Shown in pieces: positions 17,272-26,194 of a stretch of 64,000 nt of DNA (its first letter is position 1; every line of letters begins with the position of its first letter). Origin of the DNA: Micromonospora ureilytica (lineage in GTDB: Bacteria; Actinomycetota; Actinomycetes; Mycobacteriales; Micromonosporaceae). The notes below the pieces were generated by a model, which saw only the letters and a program-made list of their open reading frames with translations, was not told where the DNA came from and did no database searches. Made by a program: the position numbers and the translations under genes. The stretch spans positions 3,224,001 through 3,288,000 of the forward strand of contig NZ_JADOTX010000001.1 in the NCBI RefSeq assembly GCF_015751765.1, in the 5' to 3' direction.

Positions 17272-18521
17272 ATGTTGGAGGCGTTGGCGCAGGCGGAGGC
17301 GGCAGTCGCCGGCTGCGTTGACGCGTCGGCGTGGGCTCTTCCGGAGCAGGACCTCGTCGCGGCACTCGACGCCGCGCACCGGCTCGAACAACGCCTGGCC
17401 ATGGTCAAGCTTGCCCTTGTGCGGGAGCTGGACGGTCGAGGCATCGCGACCGCGCAGGGCGCGTCCTCGACGGCCGTGTGGCTACGGGACCGGCTGCGCC
17501 TCGGGGTTGGTGCCGCCCGCCGTCTGGTCGAGCTGGCCGCGACGCTCGATGCCGCCCCGGCCGGTGTGCGGGACGCGCTGGCCGGCGGAGCGGTCGACGT
17601 GGAGCAGGTCCGGGTCATCGCCGAGACGATCAGCACAGTGCACACGGCCGCCGGCGCCGAGGCGGCCGAGAAAGCGGTGGGCGTCCTGGTCGAGTGGCCG
17701 GGCAGTTCGAGCCGACCCTGCTGCGCAAGCTGGGCACCCGGATCCTCGACCACGTCGCCCCCGAGGTCGCCGATGCCGCCGCCAAGGCGGCGATGGAGGC
17801 CGAAGCCCGCCGAACCTGCCGAGACCGCCATGTGACGCTGTCCGAGCTGCGGGACGGCCGACTGCGACTGTCCGGCATCCTCGACGGCGAGGCGGCCGGT
17901 CTGCTGCGCGCCGCGATCGACCCGCTGACCGCACCGTCCGGCCCAGACGATCCGCGTTCTCCCGGGCAACGCCGGCACGACGCGTTCGCCGACCTCTGCC
18001 GGCTTGCCCTGCGCACCGGTGACCTGCCCGAGCACGGCGGCGAACCCGCGCAGGTCGTCGTCACCACCAGCTTCGAGACGTTGGCCCGGCGGCTCGGCGC
18101 CGGCACTCTCGACACCGGCCTGCACCTCACCCCGGAGACGGTCCGCCGCCTCGCCTGCGACGCCGCGATCCTGCCCGCCGTCCTTGGCGGCAGCGGCCAG
18201 ACGCTCGACGTGGGCAGGCAACGCCGGCTCATCACCGGTCCCCTGCGACGCGCTCTGGTCCTGCGCGACCGCGGCTGCGCCTTCCCGGGCTGCGACCGCC
18301 CGCCCCGCTGGTGCGACGCCCACCACATCCACCACTGGGCCGACGGCGGCAGCACCAGCCTGACCAACGCCGTGTTGCTCTGCGGCCACCATCACCGACA
18401 CGTCCACCGTGGTGAGTGGACCGTCCGGCTCGGCGGCGACGGTCGCCCCGAGTTCATTCCGCCGGCATGGCTAGACCCCGAACAGCTCCCCCGCCGCAAC
18501 CAGTACCACCGACGAACGTGA
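17272..18521 (+). pseudogene. DUF222-HNH endonuclease (13E12 repeat family) with a frameshift
   Basis: Two overlapping frames together encode one ordinary 13E12/DUF222-HNH protein of about 416 residues. The first frame, from ATG 17272, gives the DUF222 domain (EALAQAEAAVAGCVDAS through VGVLVEW) up to about 17695. The second continues GQFEPTLLRKLGTRILDHVAPEV to TGA 18521 and carries the HNH nuclease (CAFPGCDRPPRWCDAHHIHH, GGSTSLTNAVLLCGHHHRHVH). Family sequences read EWAGQFEP across the junction, so a single G appears to be missing near 17694-17698 (GAGTGGCCGGG). It is either an inactivated gene or a sequencing error; both halves keep perfect coding quality, so the change is recent. These proteins are multicopy and possibly mobile. 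Confidence 0.82.
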
Positions 18522-18649
18522 CCTCCCCAAGACCGTGTGTCCTGCCGATCAGGAGGTGACGGGCCGCCGTGGCTAGGGCGGCACGGAATGTGACGGGCAC
18601 CGCACTACGCGGGGCATCGATGAGCAGGCGGCGGCTCTAAGGTCGGCGA

Positions 18650-19903
18650 ATGGGCACCACGGCGGAGGTCCGCGACCGCTGGCGGTCGCTGTCGCCGCTG
18701 CCGCCGCCCGGTCGGCTACGCATCCTGTCGCTGGCCACCCTCGCCAACACGATTGGCACGGGGCTGTGGGTAACGGGTGCGGCGCTCTTCCTCACCCGCG
18801 CCGTGGGGCTGACCCCGACGGAGGTGGGGGTCGGGCTCACTCTCGCCGGCCTGGTCGGGCTCACTGCCAGCGTGCCGCTCGGCGGGCTCGCCGACCAGCG
18901 TGACCCCCGGAGCCTCCGCGCCGTCCTGCAACTAGCGCAGGCCGCCGTCGCCGCCGCGTACTTGCTGGTCGACTCTTTCCCGGTCTTTCTGGTGGTGGCC
19001 ACACTGGACGCTCTGCTGATCTCCGGCAACCTCGCCGTCCGCGCCGCGCTGGTCGCCGCGGTGGGCGGCCCGCAGGGCCGGGTGCACGCCTTTGCCACCC
19101 TACGCGCGGTGGCCAACCTGGGCGTGGCGCTCGGTGCGGGGCTGGCCGCGTTCGCGCTGGTGGTGGATACCGGGTGGGCGTACCGACTGCTGGTGCTCGG
19201 CAACGTCGCCACCTATCTGGTTTCGGCGGCGCTGATCATGCGACTCCCGGCGTACCCGCCGGCCCGGCGACCCGTGCGTCGGAGAGCCGGCCGGGCGCTG
19301 CGCGACGGGCCGTTCCTCGCGGTCGCCGGGGCCTCGGCGGTGCTCTCCGTACACCACGTGGCGTTGACGCTGGTGCTGCCGCTGTGGGTGGTGGCGCACA
19401 CCGATGCGCCTCTGGTGACGGTCTCCGCCCTCCTACTGGTCAACACACTGCTCACCGTGCTGCTCGCCGTACGGCTCAGCGGGAGCGCCCGGCACGCGGT
19501 GCCGGCGGCGACGACGATGCGCCGGGCGGGATTGGTGCTCGCGGCCGGGATGCTGCTCTGGGCCGCGAGCGCCATCGTGCCCACCACTGTGGCGGTCGGC
19601 CTGCTGCTGGGCGCGACGGTGATCTACACCCTGGGCGACCTGTGGCACGCCGGGGCCGGGGCGACGCTGGCCTACGACCTCGCCGCACCGGACGCCCTCG
19701 GCGCCTACCAGGGGGTCGACGGACTGCTCGCGGGGCTGGTCCGCGCGGCGGGCCCGGCCCTGCTGACCTGGTTGATCATCGACGGCGGCCCAGTCGGCTG
19801 GCTGGCGCTGGCGGGGTTGCTCGCGCTCACCGGCCTCGCCGTGCCACCGCTCACCCGACGCGCCCTGGCCGACCGCGCCGACCGGTCACCGCACCCGGGC
19901 TGA
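18650..19903 (+). CDS. MFS transporter
   Basis: A 417-residue major facilitator with about 12 hydrophobic helices. The loop between helices 2 and 3 has the MFS signature in the form GGLADQRDPRSLRAVLQ. The N-terminus is cytosolic and basic. The order of helices and the central basic loop (YPPARRPVRRRAGRAL) are typical of drug-exporter-like members. It converges with the zinc-finger gene 3 bases later. Substrate unknown; efflux is the likeliest role. Confidence 0.9.
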   Translation: MGTTAEVRDRWRSLSPLPPPGRLRILSLATLANTIGTGLWVTGAALFLTRAVGLTPTEVGVGLTLAGLVGLTASVPLGGLADQRDPRSLRAVLQLAQAAVAAAYLLVDSFPVFLVVATLDALLISGNLAVRAALVAAVGGPQGRVHAFATLRAVANLGVALGAGLAAFALVVDTGWAYRLLVLGNVATYLVSAALIMRLPAYPPARRPVRRRAGRALRDGPFLAVAGASAVLSVHHVALTLVLPLWVVAHTDAPLVTVSALLLVNTLLTVLLAVRLSGSARHAVPAATTMRRAGLVLAAGMLLWAASAIVPTTVAVGLLLGATVIYTLGDLWHAGAGATLAYDLAAPDALGAYQGVDGLLAGLVRAAGPALLTWLIIDGGPVGWLALAGLLALTGLAVPPLTRRALADRADRSPHPG

Positions 19904-19906
19904 CGG

Positions 19907-20164
19907 TCAGCCGATCTCCTCGTCGACGAAGCACCAGCGCCAGGCTTCGCCCGGCTGGGCCGAGCGGATCACCGGGTGGCCGGTGGACGCGAAGTGCTTG
20001 CTGGCGTGCTGGTTCGGCGACGAGTCACAGCAGCCGACCTGCCCGCAGCTCAGGCAGGTGCGCAGGTGCACCCAGTAGGTGTCGCCGTCGGCGACGCAGT
20101 CCGCGCACTCGTCGGGGGTGCGTGGCTCGGCGGCACCGGCCTCGGTCAGGTGCTGACAGCTCAC
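19907..20164 (-). CDS. UBP-type zinc finger protein
   Basis: An 85-residue protein consisting of a single UBP (ZnF-UBP/BUZ) finger. Candidate zinc ligands are Cys3, His5, Cys20, Cys23, Cys37, Cys40, Cys45, His53, His57 and His63, in the order seen in eukaryotic ubiquitin-binding fingers (CLSCGQVGCCDSS, HASKHFASTGHPV). Actinobacterial versions are stand-alone and their role is unknown. Its GTG start overlaps the antiporter stop (GTGA at 20161-20164), so the two are translationally coupled; pairing with a Na+/H+ antiporter is common in actinobacteria. Confidence 0.93.
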   Translation of the reverse strand: MSCQHLTEAGAAEPRTPDECADCVADGDTYWVHLRTCLSCGQVGCCDSSPNQHASKHFASTGHPVIRSAQPGEAWRWCFVDEEIG

Positions 20165-21732
20165 TTCTCAACCTCTCGCAGCAACGACTCTTCCAGGTCC
20201 AGGTCACGATAGGCACGCACCAGGACCTCCTCCGGAATCCGACCGGAGTCCCGGGCAGCCCGGAACACATCCCGCTCGGCGTCGATCATCTCCTGTCGCA
20301 GCCGACCGTACGCCTGCGACGGGGTCTCCCGCTCGTCGCCGCCGAGGCGTTCCCACGCCATGTTGGTGCGGTCCTCCACCGCTCGACGCAGCCGGTCCAC
20401 CACCGCATCCGGTGCGCTGTCGGCCATCTCGTCGAGGCGGTCCTGGGCGGCCTTGCTGGCCTGCTGCTGCACTCCGGCTGCGGAGAGCGCGTCCTGCACC
20501 GGGTCGTCCTGCGGCAGCTTCAAGCGGCGGGCGACCAGCGGCAGGGTGGCGCCCTGGCCGACCAGGGTGAAAACGATCACGGCGAAGGCCAGCCAGATGA
20601 ACAGGGCCCTGGGGTACGGCTCGTCGCCGGCCAGGGTCAGCGGCAGGGCCAGCGCGGCGGCGAGGGTCACCACGCCCCGCATGCCGGCCCAGCCGATGAT
20701 GATCGGGAACTTCGGTGACGGTCGGGCGTCACGGCGGCGGACCCGGGGCACCAACCGAGCCAGGTAGGTGGCCGGGAAGAGCCAGACGAACCGGGTCAGG
20801 AAAACGGCGGCGAGCACCGCGAAGGTGATCAGGATGAGCGAGCCGATCGGCTCGTCGAGGTCTCGGAGCACCTCCCGCAGTTGGAGCCCGACCAGCAGGA
20901 AGACCAGGCCCTCCAGCAGGAATCGGACCAGCCGCCAGAACGCACCGATCTGCAACCGGGACGCCGCCGACAGCAGTTGGGGCAGTTTGTGCCCGAGCAC
21001 CAGACCGGTGACGACCACCGCGACCACACCGGAGGCGTGCAGGTGCTCGGCGGTGAACACCACAGCGAACGGGATGATCAGCGACAGCGCGTTGTCCAGC
21101 AACGGGTCGGTGATCCGCCGGTGCAGGAAGCCGAACACCAACGCCCCGAGCGCCCCGATCAGGATGCCGCCGCCGGTGGACCGCAGCACCTCGATGGCGA
21201 TCTTGTCGGTACCGACGGCCGAGCCGACGGTGGCCATCGTCGCGACCCGCAGCAGCACCAGCGCGGTCGCGTCGTTGACCAGGCTCTCGCCCTCCAGGAT
21301 GGTGACGACACGGCGGGGCAGCCCGACCCGGCGGGCGACGGCCGTGGCGGCCACGGCGTCCGGCGGGGCGACCACCGCGCCGAGGGCCAGGCAGATCGCG
21401 AACGGCAGCTGCGGCAACAACAGGTGCAGCACCAAACCGACCACGAACGCGGTGAACAACACCAGGCCGACCGCGAGCAGCAGGATCGGCCGGATGTTGT
21501 TCTTGAACGCCGGCACCGAGGTCTCCAGCGCGGCCACGTAGAGCAGCGGCGGCAGGATCCCGACCAGCACCAACTCCGGGTCGAGTTCCACCTGCGGGAA
21601 GCCCGGCACGAACGACAGCGCCAGGCCGAGGACGACCAGGACGATCGGGGCGAGCAGGCCGAGCCGGCGGGCCAACGCGGCGCCCAGGGTGGCGATCGCC
21701 AGGAAGACGACGACCGGAAACAGGCTTTCCAT
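20161..21732 (-). CDS. Na+/H+ antiporter, CPA1 family
   Basis: A 523-residue protein with 11-12 membrane helices followed by a soluble, charged C-terminal tail of about 120 residues with coiled-coil character (QQASKAAQDRLDEMADSAPDAV). Diagnostic CPA1 sequence: AICLALGAVVAPPDAVAATAVARRVGLP and ILEGESLVNDATALVLLRVA, including the ND pair of the ion site. It exchanges cytosolic Na+ (or K+) for protons at the plasma membrane. The gene is first of a two-gene unit with the UBP finger. Confidence 0.94.
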   Translation of the reverse strand: MESLFPVVVFLAIATLGAALARRLGLLAPIVLVVLGLALSFVPGFPQVELDPELVLVGILPPLLYVAALETSVPAFKNNIRPILLLAVGLVLFTAFVVGLVLHLLLPQLPFAICLALGAVVAPPDAVAATAVARRVGLPRRVVTILEGESLVNDATALVLLRVATMATVGSAVGTDKIAIEVLRSTGGGILIGALGALVFGFLHRRITDPLLDNALSLIIPFAVVFTAEHLHASGVVAVVVTGLVLGHKLPQLLSAASRLQIGAFWRLVRFLLEGLVFLLVGLQLREVLRDLDEPIGSLILITFAVLAAVFLTRFVWLFPATYLARLVPRVRRRDARPSPKFPIIIGWAGMRGVVTLAAALALPLTLAGDEPYPRALFIWLAFAVIVFTLVGQGATLPLVARRLKLPQDDPVQDALSAAGVQQQASKAAQDRLDEMADSAPDAVVDRLRRAVEDRTNMAWERLGGDERETPSQAYGRLRQEMIDAERDVFRAARDSGRIPEEVLVRAYRDLDLEESLLREVEK

Positions 21733-21769
21733 GGGGTACGAGCCTAGGGGTACGCCTGTCCGGCCTCGA

Positions 21770-22735
21770 TCAGCCGCCCGGGCGCAGCTTCGGCAGCACC
21801 TCCGCGCCGAACGCGTCGATGAAGCCGCGCTGCTCCTGCCCGACGTGGTGCAGGGCGATCTGGTCGAAGCCGAGTTGCGCGTACCCCTCCAGCCAGCCGA
21901 CGTGGCGGCCCAGGTCCGCCGACACGTTCACCACCTCGGCGACCCGCTGCGCCGGCACGTCGGCGGAGACCGCGTCGAAGTGTTCGACGGTCTCCAGGTC
22001 CCAGCAGACCGGCGGGGCGAAGACGTTGCTGCGCCACTGGTCGTACGCGAGCGCCTCGGCCTGCGCCTGCTCCGGCGCCCAGGAGACGTGCACCTGAAGG
22101 TGCAGCGGCCCACGCCCGCCCGCGTCCCGGTACGCGTCGATCATCTCGCGCAGGTGCGCCACCGGGGCGTTCACGGTGATCAGCCCGTCCGCCCACTCGG
22201 CGCACCAGCGGGCGGTGGCCACGCTGACGGCGGCGCCGACCAGCGCGGGCGGCTGTTCGGGGCGGGTCCACAGCCGGGCGCGATCCACCCGGACCAGACC
22301 GTCGTGGCTGACCTCCTCGCCGGCGAGGAGGGCACGGATCACGTCCACGCACTCGCGCAGTCGGGCGGTGCGTACGTCCTTGCGCGGCCAGGCGTCGCCG
22401 GTGATGTGCTCGTTGCTGGCCTCGCCGGTGCCCAGGGCCGCCCAGAACCGGCCCGGGTACATCGCGCCGAGGGTGCCGATCGCCTGCGCGATGATCGCCG
22501 GGTGGTATCGCTGGCCGGGTGCGTTGACCACGCCGAACGGCATGCCGGTGGCCTGCAACGCGGAGCCCAGCCAGGACCAGGCGAAGCCGGACTCGCCCTG
22601 CCGGGCGCTCCACGGCGAGAAGTGGTCGGAGCACATGGCGGCGTCGAAGCCGGCCCGCTCGGCGTGCATCACCGCCTCCAGGAGGGCGCGTGGACCGATC
22701 TGCTCATGCGAGGCGTGGAACCCGAACGACGTCAT
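21770..22735 (-). CDS. LLM-class flavin/F420-dependent oxidoreductase
   Basis: A 321-residue TIM-barrel oxidoreductase of the luciferase-like family. The start FGFHASHEQIGPRALLEAV, the segment FDAAMCSDHFSPW, GTLGAMYPGRFWAALGTGEASNEHI and ADGLITVNAP match the F420-dependent glucose-6-phosphate dehydrogenase-like branch (including TIGR03885-type members). The ATG at 22735 is used because GGAAG lies seven bases upstream; the frame could be extended by nine codons. It probably uses reduced F420 or FMN, which Micromonospora makes; substrate unknown. Upstream on the same strand is succinate-semialdehyde dehydrogenase, 52 bases away. Confidence 0.9.
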   Translation of the reverse strand: MTSFGFHASHEQIGPRALLEAVMHAERAGFDAAMCSDHFSPWSARQGESGFAWSWLGSALQATGMPFGVVNAPGQRYHPAIIAQAIGTLGAMYPGRFWAALGTGEASNEHITGDAWPRKDVRTARLRECVDVIRALLAGEEVSHDGLVRVDRARLWTRPEQPPALVGAAVSVATARWCAEWADGLITVNAPVAHLREMIDAYRDAGGRGPLHLQVHVSWAPEQAQAEALAYDQWRSNVFAPPVCWDLETVEHFDAVSADVPAQRVAEVVNVSADLGRHVGWLEGYAQLGFDQIALHHVGQEQRGFIDAFGAEVLPKLRPGG

Positions 22736-22787
22736 GGGCACACTTCCTACCCACGACGGCACCGGCTGACGCGTGCCGCGCCCCGAA

Positions 22788-24203
22788 CTACTCGGCGTGC
22801 GCGCCGGCGCCGGCCGAGGCGGCGCCCTCGCCCACCCAGACCGTCTTGGTGTTGCAGAACTCGCGCATGCCCAGCGCCGACAACTCCCGCCCGTAACCGG
22901 AGTTCTTCACACCGCCGAACGGCAACTCCGGGTAGGAGGTGGTCATCCCGTTGATGAAGACGTTGCCGGCGTCCAGGTCGGTGGCGAAGCGCTCCTGCTC
23001 GCCCGGGTCCCGGGTCCAGGCGTTCGAGCCGAGCCCGAAGCTGGTGCCGTTGGCGACCTCGATGGCCTCCTCGTACGACGAGACCCGGAACAGGCCGGCG
23101 ACCGGGCCGAAGACCTCCTCGGACCACATCCGCATCTGCGGGGTGAGGTCGGTGACCACGGTCGGCGGGTAGAACCAGCCGTCGCCGGTCGGCGGCTCGC
23201 CCCCGCAGAGGACTGTCGCGCCGTTGTCCACCGCGTCACGGACCTGGGCGTGCACCTCGTCGCGGCCACGCTCGCTGGCCAGCGGCCCGACGTCGGTGTT
23301 CGGGTCCATCGGGTCGCCGACGCGCAGCGCGGCCATGTTGGCGGCGAACTTCTCGGCGAAGGCGTCGAACACGTCGGTGTGCACGATGAACCGCTTCGCG
23401 GCGATGCAGGACTGGCCGTTGTTCTGGCAGCGGGCGGTGGTGGCCACCTCGGCGGCCCGGTCCACGTCGGCCGAGGGCATCACCACGAAGGGGTCGCTGC
23501 CGCCGAGTTCGAGGACGGTCTTCTTCAGCTCCCGCCCGGCGATCTGCGCGATGGACCGGCCGGCGGGCTCGCTGCCGGTGAGCGTCGCGGCGCGTACCCG
23601 GGGGTCGCTGAGGATGTGGTCGACGGCCTCCGAGCCGACGAGCACTGTGGTGAAGGCCCCCTCGGGGAAGCCGGCCCGCCGGAACACGTCCTCCAGCAGC
23701 AGCGCGGTCTGCGGCACGTTCGAGGCGTGCTTGAGCAGGCCGGTGTTGCCCGCCATCAGCGCCGGGGCGGCGAAGCGCATCACCTGCCAGAGCGGGAAGT
23801 TCCACGGCATCACCGCGAGCACCACGCCGATCGGCTGGTAGCGGATGAACGCCCGGGTCGCCTTCACGGCGGCCGCGTCGGCCGGTTCGTCGGCGAGGAA
23901 CGCGGGGGCCTTGTCGGCGTAGAAGCGGGCGGCCGTGGCGCACTTGGTCACCTCGGCCTGCGCCGAAACGTACGTCTTGCCCATCTCCGTGGTCATGATC
24001 CGGGCGATCTCGTCGCGCTCGGCGTCCAGCAGGTCGGCCGCGGCGTTCATCCACCGGGCGCGCTGGTCGACGGTCGTCCCCCGCAGCTGCTGGAACGCGA
24101 GGTCGGTGCGCTCGATGGCGTCGTCGAGTTGCTCGGTGGACATCGCCTCATAGGTCTTGAGCACCTGTCCGGTGGCGGGGTTGGTCGTGGCGATGTGGGG
24201 CAT
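22788..24203 (-). CDS. gabD: NAD(P)-dependent succinate-semialdehyde dehydrogenase
   Basis: A 471-residue aldehyde dehydrogenase that oxidises succinate semialdehyde to succinate. It has the glutamate motif LELGGSDPFVV, the cysteine active site NNGQSCIAAKRF and the C-terminal PFGGVKNSGYGRELSALGMREF. The N-terminal HIATTNPATGQVLKTYEAM is typical of the NADP-dependent GabD1/SAD branch. The product would feed the succinate pool and GABA or TCA-shunt metabolism. No GABA transaminase gene is adjacent. A small membrane protein gene starts the unit 12 bases upstream. Confidence 0.9.
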   Translation of the reverse strand: MPHIATTNPATGQVLKTYEAMSTEQLDDAIERTDLAFQQLRGTTVDQRARWMNAAADLLDAERDEIARIMTTEMGKTYVSAQAEVTKCATAARFYADKAPAFLADEPADAAAVKATRAFIRYQPIGVVLAVMPWNFPLWQVMRFAAPALMAGNTGLLKHASNVPQTALLLEDVFRRAGFPEGAFTTVLVGSEAVDHILSDPRVRAATLTGSEPAGRSIAQIAGRELKKTVLELGGSDPFVVMPSADVDRAAEVATTARCQNNGQSCIAAKRFIVHTDVFDAFAEKFAANMAALRVGDPMDPNTDVGPLASERGRDEVHAQVRDAVDNGATVLCGGEPPTGDGWFYPPTVVTDLTPQMRMWSEEVFGPVAGLFRVSSYEEAIEVANGTSFGLGSNAWTRDPGEQERFATDLDAGNVFINGMTTSYPELPFGGVKNSGYGRELSALGMREFCNTKTVWVGEGAASAGAGAHAE

Positions 24204-24215
24204 CTCGTCCTCCTG

Positions 24216-24479
24216 TCACTCGAACAACGAGTGTCGTACGCCCGGCTCCTCGCGGCGGCGGGCGGCGCGGCGGCGCTGGATCACGACCAGGTCGACCACG
24301 GCGACCACGGCGAAGATCGCGCAGAGTACGCCGAGCCAGACGATGCCGGCCCAGAACGCCAGCACCGCGAAGAGCACCATGATCACCAGCCCGAAGCCGG
24401 CGAGGGTGAGCCGAAGGTTCAACGCGCTGTTCGCGTGGCCGACCGTGCCACGGGCGCGCCGGGGCTGCGATCTCGTCAT
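24216..24479 (-). CDS. Small two-helix membrane protein (DUF6343-like), 87 aa
   Basis: An 87-residue protein: basic N-terminus (TRSQPRRARGTVGHANSAL), two hydrophobic helices separated by only a few residues (LTLAGFGLVIMVLFAVLAFW, GIVWLGVLCAIFAVVAVVDLVVI) and a basic tail ([11 protein letters not shown]). The topology predicts both ends in the cytoplasm. The N-terminal motif is like small actinobacterial proteins grouped as DUF6343; that name is tentative. It precedes the aldehyde dehydrogenase gene by 12 bases and may share its transcript. Confidence 0.75.
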   Translation of the reverse strand: MTRSQPRRARGTVGHANSALNLRLTLAGFGLVIMVLFAVLAFWAGIVWLGVLCAIFAVVAVVDLVVIQRRRAARRREEPGVRHSLFE

Positions 24480-24531
24480 GCCCAGGGACCTACCCCCGAT
24501 CGCCAGCGTTAACCGGTCTCGGACACCTCGG

Positions 24532-25350
24532 TCAGTCGCGCCAGGCGCCGTGCGACGCCGCCGCGGCGGCGTACGCCGAGAAGTCGCGTGGGTCGCGACC
24601 GGTCAGCCTGCGGACGGTGTCGGTGGGCTCCGCGTGGCCGAGGTCGCGCAGGGCCGTGAAGGCCGCGATCTGTTGCTCGATCTCCTCGGCGGGGACGCCC
24701 AGCGGACCCAGCGCGGCCCGGTAGTCGTCAGCCGTGCCGAGGTGACGCACCGGTCGGCCCGCCGCTCGGCTGATGGTCTCGGCCGCCTCCGCGAAGGTGA
24801 TCGCCCGGGGCCCGGTGACCTCGTAGACCTGGCCGTCGTGCCCGGGCTCGACGAGGGCGGTCACCGCGACGGCGGCGATGTCGTCGGCATCGACGAACGC
24901 CTGGCGTGCCGCGCCGACCGGCACGGCGATCTCCCCGGCCAGCACCGCCTCCCGGAACACTCCCTCGTCGAAGTTCTGGTCGAACCAGTCCGCTCGCAGG
25001 ATCGTCCAGTCGGCGCCGGCCTCACGAACCGTCCGTTCCGCGGTCAGCAGGCGCTCGTCGCCCATCGCCTCGATCGCCCGGCTGGAGAGCAGCACCACGT
25101 GCCGCACGCCCTGATCGATGGCCAACCGGACGAGGGCCGGCTCGACCGGCTGGCCGTCCGGTGCCATCAGGTAGACCCCGGACGCGCCGGCCAGCGCTGG
25201 CGCCCACGTCGACTCGACCGACCAGTCGAAGCGCACCGGGCCGTTGCGGGAGGCCGCGCGGACCCGGACGCTCAGCGCCCGCAGCCGGTCGGCCACCCGT
25301 CGCCCGGTGGTGCCCGTCGCACCGAGCACGAGGATCGCTTCGTCAGCCAT
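24532..25350 (-). CDS. NmrA-like NAD(P)-binding protein
   Basis: A 272-residue Rossmann protein of the atypical SDR type (NmrA/NAD(P)H azoreductase-like). The dinucleotide motif is LVLGATGTTGRRVADRL at the N-terminus, the second half has the SDR-a sequence TVREAGADWTILRADWFDQNF, and there is no YxxxK triad, so it may sense NADP or reduce quinones. The ATG at 25350 starts immediately before the first strand; an upstream in-frame extension would add about 21 unlikely residues. Divergent from the monooxygenase-domain gene at 25481. Confidence 0.88.
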   Translation of the reverse strand: MADEAILVLGATGTTGRRVADRLRALSVRVRAASRNGPVRFDWSVESTWAPALAGASGVYLMAPDGQPVEPALVRLAIDQGVRHVVLLSSRAIEAMGDERLLTAERTVREAGADWTILRADWFDQNFDEGVFREAVLAGEIAVPVGAARQAFVDADDIAAVAVTALVEPGHDGQVYEVTGPRAITFAEAAETISRAAGRPVRHLGTADDYRAALGPLGVPAEEIEQQIAAFTALRDLGHAEPTDTVRRLTGRDPRDFSAYAAAAASHGAWRD

Positions 25351-25480
25351 GCCCCGAGTAGAGCATCGACCCCCGACAGGTTCCGGCCGATCGCCGGCGA
25401 GGCCGGGCGGCACCGGGCGCGCTGGTGTGCTCGATTACATCCGTTCGCGCCGCGGCCCCTGTCGACCGCAGGATGGGCGC

Positions 25481-26074
25481 ATGTCGATGACCCTCGCCGT
25501 GCCGGTGACCGTCTCCATCGCCCGCCGCGTCGACCCCGGCCGGGCCAGTGAGATGGTGGCCTGGATGCGGGCCGGCACCGCGCTGGCCGAGGCGTTCCCC
25601 GGCTTCCTCGGCGCCGGCTGGGTGCAGAGCGGCCCCGGTTCGTCGGAGTGGCACATGCTCTACCGCTTCGCCGACGCCGAGACGCTGCGCCGGTGGGAGG
25701 AGTCGCCGCAGCGGCACTGGTGGCTCAGCTCGGCGCAGGGCATCGTCGAGCACACCCGGGTCGAGCGGCGGACCGGGATCGAGGGCTGGTTCGACAGGCC
25801 GCTGGAGCACTCGGTGGACCCGGTGGAGCCGGCTCCACCCGCGTCGCCGCCCCGGTGGAAGCAGGCGGTGACCATCTGGCTGGCGTTCTTCCCACTGAGC
25901 CTGACCGCCACCCTGCTGACGAGCCGCTTCCTCGACGCGGTGCCGCTGGCGGCCCGGGTGCTGCTGATGACGCTCTGCCTGACCCCGCTGATGACCTATC
26001 TGGTGCTGCCCCGGATCACAGGGGCGTTGCACTGGTGGCTGCACGGCCAGCCGGCGCCCTGGCGGGGCTTATAG
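25481..26074 (+). CDS. Antibiotic biosynthesis monooxygenase (ABM) domain protein with C-terminal membrane helices
   Basis: A 197-residue protein. Residues about 8-95 form an ABM-type ferredoxin-like domain (VTVSIARRVDPGRASEMVAW, FPGFLGAGWVQ, WHMLYRFADAETLRRWEES). Residues about 125-190 contain two hydrophobic helices (AVTIWLAFFPLSLTATLLTS, VLLMTLCLTPLMTYLVLPRI) and an end like other membrane-bound ABM proteins of this length. The ATG at 25481 has CAGGATGG upstream. The domain usually oxidises small aromatic or quinone-like compounds without cofactor; a role here is not known. Confidence 0.85.
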   Translation: MSMTLAVPVTVSIARRVDPGRASEMVAWMRAGTALAEAFPGFLGAGWVQSGPGSSEWHMLYRFADAETLRRWEESPQRHWWLSSAQGIVEHTRVERRTGIEGWFDRPLEHSVDPVEPAPPASPPRWKQAVTIWLAFFPLSLTATLLTSRFLDAVPLAARVLLMTLCLTPLMTYLVLPRITGALHWWLHGQPAPWRGL

Positions 26075-26194
26075 CAGCCCGGCGGCTCTCGCGTCGGCGC
26101 TCTGCCGCATACCCGACAGCAACTTCCCGGCAAGCCCCGTCCTGCGCATAGAGTTACCGCGCTGTCGCTCTGTGCTGCGGGAACGGGAGACGTC

